The notes under the pieces were generated by a model that saw only the letters and a list, made by a program, of their open reading frames with translations, ran no database searches and was not told where the DNA came from. Below, piece after piece: positions 30,372 through 32,907 of a stretch of DNA of 32,907 nt (the stretch's first letter is position 1; each line of letters starts with the position of its first letter). The translations under genes and the position numbers were made by a program. Origin of the DNA: an uncultured Collinsella sp. (GTDB lineage: Bacteria; Actinomycetota; Coriobacteriia; Coriobacteriales; Coriobacteriaceae); assembly GCA_902491055.1 (NCBI GenBank), contig CABUGI010000010.1, positions 1 through 32,907 on the forward strand, read 5' to 3'.

Positions 30372-31748
30372 ATGTTCTGTTCGCAGTGTGGCGCCCCCAT
30401 GGGCGATAACGACAAGTTCTGCGGCGTGTGCGGTGCCCCTAATACCGAGGTCAAGGCCGCCGGTCCCGCTCCGCAAGCTCAACCTCAGCCGCAGGGTCAG
30501 CCGTTTGCCCAGCCGCAGCCGCAGCCGTTCGTTGCGCCCCAGCCGGCTATGAACGCGCCCAAGGGTTGCATGGCTCAGGCCTTCAACGACATGCTTAAGG
30601 TTCCCGGCGCCTTGGTTCGCGTATGCCAAATCGCCTTTTTGCCGGCGCTGATCTGTGTTGTCTCGGTGCTGGTGCTGTTTATCCCCGTTATCGGTGGCAT
30701 CGCGGCGGCCATTGGCTTTTTGCTCGCTTACGTGGCAAGCGTGTGCGGCGCTGGCTTTGCTATCGAGTGGGGTCGCGACCTGTCGCTCAAGGACGATAAC
30801 GGCATGGAGCGTCCGCTGCTGCGCTCGACCTCCTTTGGGCTGGGCATTTTCTCGTCTGTCATTACCGGTGTGCTCGAGTTCGTGGCCATTATTCCGGTGA
30901 TTGGCGTGGTGTTCTCGGCTATCGAGAGCGTCGTGATCGGTGCCGTCGGTTCATATTATTTCAATGGTTGGAGCGGTCTTGAGGGTGCCCTCATCGGTTC
31001 GATGGGGCTGCTTGTCTTTGCCATGATCGTGTCGGTGGTACTGGGCATCTTCTTTAAGATGTTTGGTGATGCCGCCGTGATGCACTTTGCCGTCGCGGGG
31101 CGCGTGGAAAGCGCGTTTTCGCTCGAGAAGGTCTGGAAGTCTTATAAGGCCAACCTGGGCAAGCTATTCTGCGCCTCGATTCTTCCCGAGTTTTTGACGG
31201 GCATCGTGTCGCACATCATCACGTGGATCTTCACCGCCATCTTTGGCGCCATTGCTACGTTTGGTATGTATAGCTATTACTATCGCCCCACGGGTCTTGA
31301 GGCAATCATCGAGGGCGGCGGCATTACGCTCATCCTGTTCTTGATGATCGTTGCCTTTGTCACGGTGTTCCTGACTGTGTTTGGCAAGATGCTCAAGTAT
31401 CGCGCCGTTGGCTACTGGGCCGCGCGCTATGCCAGCGAGTGGGCCGATGAGGATGCCGACGATGTTCTGACGTTTGTGCTTCCGGGTGAGAAGAAGCCTG
31501 CTCCTGCGGGATTCAATCCCACGGCCGCCACTGGTGCAGCCCCTGCACCGGCACCCGCACCTGCCCCTGCTCCGGCACCCGCGCCCGCGCCAGCACCTGC
31601 CCCTGCTCCGGCACCCGCGCCCGCACCTGCCCCGGCACCTGCCCCGGCGCCCGAGGCGACGCCTGCGGAGCCCGATTGGGATGCCCTTGCCACGCCGGCG
31701 GATGAGCCGGGCGATAATCCTGCTGCCGAAAACAATCAAACCGAATAG
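30372..31748 (+). CDS. Zinc-ribbon membrane protein with a long Ala-Pro tail
   Basis: 458 residues. A zinc ribbon opens the protein (MFCSQCGAP...KFCGVCG, Cys3, 6, 17 and 20), followed by a Pro/Gln linker (about 30-65). A six-helix or so membrane domain (about 80-350) resembles DUF4013-type proteins, and a C-terminal tail holds 19 consecutive Ala-Pro dipeptides (residues 390-427), then an acidic end. ATG 30372 is chosen over 30363 because GAAGGG is 9 nt upstream of it and the zinc ribbon then starts exactly as in the next gene. Function is unknown. The shared ribbon suggests a common partner with the protein encoded at 31944-32621. Confidence 0.78.
   Translation: MFCSQCGAPMGDNDKFCGVCGAPNTEVKAAGPAPQAQPQPQGQPFAQPQPQPFVAPQPAMNAPKGCMAQAFNDMLKVPGALVRVCQIAFLPALICVVSVLVLFIPVIGGIAAAIGFLLAYVASVCGAGFAIEWGRDLSLKDDNGMERPLLRSTSFGLGIFSSVITGVLEFVAIIPVIGVVFSAIESVVIGAVGSYYFNGWSGLEGALIGSMGLLVFAMIVSVVLGIFFKMFGDAAVMHFAVAGRVESAFSLEKVWKSYKANLGKLFCASILPEFLTGIVSHIITWIFTAIFGAIATFGMYSYYYRPTGLEAIIEGGGITLILFLMIVAFVTVFLTVFGKMLKYRAVGYWAARYASEWADEDADDVLTFVLPGEKKPAPAGFNPTAATGAAPAPAPAPAPAPAPAPAPAPAPAPAPAPAPAPAPAPAPEATPAEPDWDALATPADEPGDNPAAENNQTE
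31557..31628 (+). repeat. 36-bp tandem duplication in the Ala-Pro tract
   Basis: Two adjacent 36-bp units (31557-31592 and 31593-31628) are identical at 34 positions, both starting GCACCTGCCCCTGCTCCGG. They lie inside the longer GCN-CCN tract at 31539-31652, which is likely length-variable. Confidence 0.8.
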
Positions 31749-31755
31749 TCGGTCG

Positions 31756-31791
31756 AGGCGCCCTGGGCAACTGAGCCCGGGGTGCCTTTTT
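31756..31791 (+). terminator. Terminator of the Ala-Pro tail protein gene
   Basis: GGCGCCCTGGGC and GCCCGGGGTGCC form a 12-bp stem (two G-U pairs) with an AACTGA loop, followed by TTTTT. Confidence 0.92.
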
Positions 31792-31909
31792 CTACTGCGA
31801 AAGCAAGAAAATGCCTGGGAAAACGGTTGCAGTAATATTTCTCGGAAATTGGCCAATGTTGCGCAACAACGTCGCGGCTATTGTTGAGAACATAGACGTG
31901 TAAGGTTTG

Positions 31910-31926
31910 AAGGCGTGCAACGCCTT
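31910..31926 (+). other. Leader hairpin of the DUF4234 gene
   Basis: AAGGCGT-GCA-ACGCCTT is a perfect 7-bp hairpin directly before the AAAAGGAGAGG ribosome site. Confidence 0.45.
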
Positions 31927-31943
31927 AGGAAAAGGAGAGGCTT

Positions 31944-32621
31944 ATGTTCTGTCCCACTTGTGGTTCTCCCATTTCGGATGATGCCAAATTCTGCCCTGTC
32001 TGCGGTTCTGCCGTCGGTGCCGCTTCCGCTGCTCCTGCTCCGCAGCCCGCGCCGCAGCCTGCACCTCAGCCCCAGCCTGCTCCGCAGCCCACGCAGATTC
32101 AGCCCACTCCGGTTCAGGCAGTTCAGCCTCAGCCTCAGCAGCAGTACGCCGGGCAGCAGCAGTACACCGGTCAGCAGCAGTATGCTCAGCAGCCTGCACC
32201 TGCCCCGATGGGCTATACTCCGATTAAAACCGACCGTGGCGTGATCGGCTGGCTCCTGCTTTCCATCGTGACCTGCGGCATCTATTCATATTACTTCCTC
32301 TATTGCCTCGCTCGCGACATCAATGTCATGTGCCAGGACGACGGCGATTCCACGCCGGGTCTGGCAGAATTTATCCTGCTGTCGTTCGTGACCTGCGGCT
32401 TCTACGCATTCTACTGGTACTACAAGATCGGTAACCGCCTGCAGGCTAATGCTCCTCGCTATGGCCTGATGTTCCAGGAGAACGGTACCACCGTTCTTAT
32501 GTGGCAGATCGTCGGCGCGCTGCTGTGCGGCCTTGGCCCCATCTTTGCCATGAACATCATCATCAAGAATACCAATGCCATGGCAACGGCTTACAACGTC
32601 CGTCTTGGCGCTCGTGCCTAA
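31944..32621 (+). CDS. Zinc-ribbon DUF4234 membrane protein
   Basis: 225 residues. It has the same N-terminal zinc ribbon as the preceding gene (MFCPTCGSP...KFCPVCG, Cys3, 6, 17 and 20), then a Pro/Gln/Ala linker of about 60 residues with repeats such as QQQYAGQQQYTGQQQY, then a DUF4234 membrane domain (about 98-215) with LLSIVTCGIYSYYFLY and LLSFVTCGFYAFYWYYKIG, an internal repeat of that family. Function is unknown; zinc-ribbon plus DUF4234 proteins are common in gut bacteria. ATG 31944 follows AAAAGGAGAGG. Confidence 0.9.
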   Translation: MFCPTCGSPISDDAKFCPVCGSAVGAASAAPAPQPAPQPAPQPQPAPQPTQIQPTPVQAVQPQPQQQYAGQQQYTGQQQYAQQPAPAPMGYTPIKTDRGVIGWLLLSIVTCGIYSYYFLYCLARDINVMCQDDGDSTPGLAEFILLSFVTCGFYAFYWYYKIGNRLQANAPRYGLMFQENGTTVLMWQIVGALLCGLGPIFAMNIIIKNTNAMATAYNVRLGARA

Positions 32622-32634
32622 CGATAAGAGCGGC

Positions 32635-32907
32635 GTGAACAGCTCCCAGGGACATAAGGGCGCGGCGGAACTCATTCGCCGCGCCCTTTCTTGCATCGGT
32701 GTGCTCTTTGTCGCCTGGTTCGCACTCTACCTGCTCGATATTGGCTGCGTGTTTCGCCTGATGACGGGCATTCCCTGTCCGGGATGTGGCATGACGAGGG
32801 CCTGGCTGGCAGCACTGCGCCTCGATTTTGCGGCGGCCTTTGCCTACCATCCGCTGTTTTGGGTGGTGCCGATTGCGTTTGTGCTCGCGTTCGTGCGCGA
32901 GGAGGTG
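32635..32907 (+). CDS. DUF2752 family membrane protein, 3' end outside the window
   Basis: The frame is open to the end of the window, so at least 91 residues are visible. A hydrophobic helix (LFVAWFALYLLD) is followed by the DUF2752 motif TGIPCPGCGMTRAWLAAL and AFAYHPLFWVVP, a second helix. The CPGCGxTR motif is the family hallmark, but its role is not established. GTG 32635 is the best start, 13 nt after the previous stop, with only a weak AAGAG site; GTG 32614 is an alternative that overlaps the previous gene. It probably shares a transcript with the DUF4234 gene. Confidence 0.82.
   Translation, partial: MNSSQGHKGAAELIRRALSCIGVLFVAWFALYLLDIGCVFRLMTGIPCPGCGMTRAWLAALRLDFAAAFAYHPLFWVVPIAFVLAFVREEV

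Noticed and set aside
31164..31856. - strand frames opposite the Ala-Pro tract with Arg/Gly or Gly/Ala repeats
   Set aside because: They are the reverse reading of the GCN-CCN tract; the + strand protein has a zinc ribbon, membrane helices, a ribosome site and a terminator.

Overview
The window looks like chromosomal DNA from a GC-rich, Gram-positive gut anaerobe of the Coriobacteriia, most probably Collinsella or a close relative. This is inferred from the strong G/C preference at third codon positions, frequent GTG and TTG starts, a giant two-ATPase acyl-CoA dehydratase activase, an Asp23/AmaP envelope module, DUF6020 and CmpB-type membrane proteins, and a dense population of dispersed palindromic intergenic repeats. 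No rRNA, tRNA, phage, insertion sequence or CRISPR array was seen.

Layout. 1-1256 (+): two overlapping integral membrane proteins of lower GC, the first cut by the window edge. 5686-1366 (-): a five-gene operon for a polar amino-acid ABC transporter (Tat-type lipoprotein, two permeases, ATPase) ending in a class I glutamine amidotransferase of the gamma-glutamyl hydrolase type, which suggests uptake and hydrolysis of a gamma-glutamyl or related amino-acid compound. 5871-6086: three 55-nt palindromes spaced 80-81 bp apart. 7925-6144 (-): a short DXS-like enzyme. 8153-10829 (+): HD-domain protein, CmpB-family membrane protein, HAD phosphatase. 10830-11296: an island bracketed by two near-identical palindromes, holding a 41-residue ORF with a sequestered ribosome site and a convergent antisense promoter, which resembles a type I toxin-antitoxin locus. 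11386-16889 (+): TetR regulator and a 1593-residue activase, closed by a strong terminator. 16955-17835: a probable gene remnant, a 12-codon leader ORF and an orphan membrane-anchored protein. 21019-17961 (-): OPT transporter and a DUF389 protein.

21212-32907 (+) is mostly housekeeping: type III pantothenate kinase, dCMP deaminase, Nfu iron-sulfur scaffold, Lgt, a DUF6020 membrane protein, YebC, an AmaP / small membrane protein / Asp23 cluster, a YitT protein, two zinc-ribbon membrane proteins, and a DUF2752 gene cut by the window end. Lgt fits functionally with the lipoprotein of the ABC operon, and the Asp23 cluster suggests envelope-stress physiology.

The most unusual items are the candidate type I toxin-antitoxin locus (10892-11208), the three-palindrome array (5871-6086), the DXS-like protein that has lost several acceptor-binding residues, and a family of dispersed repeats built around AAAAAGGGACAGG.
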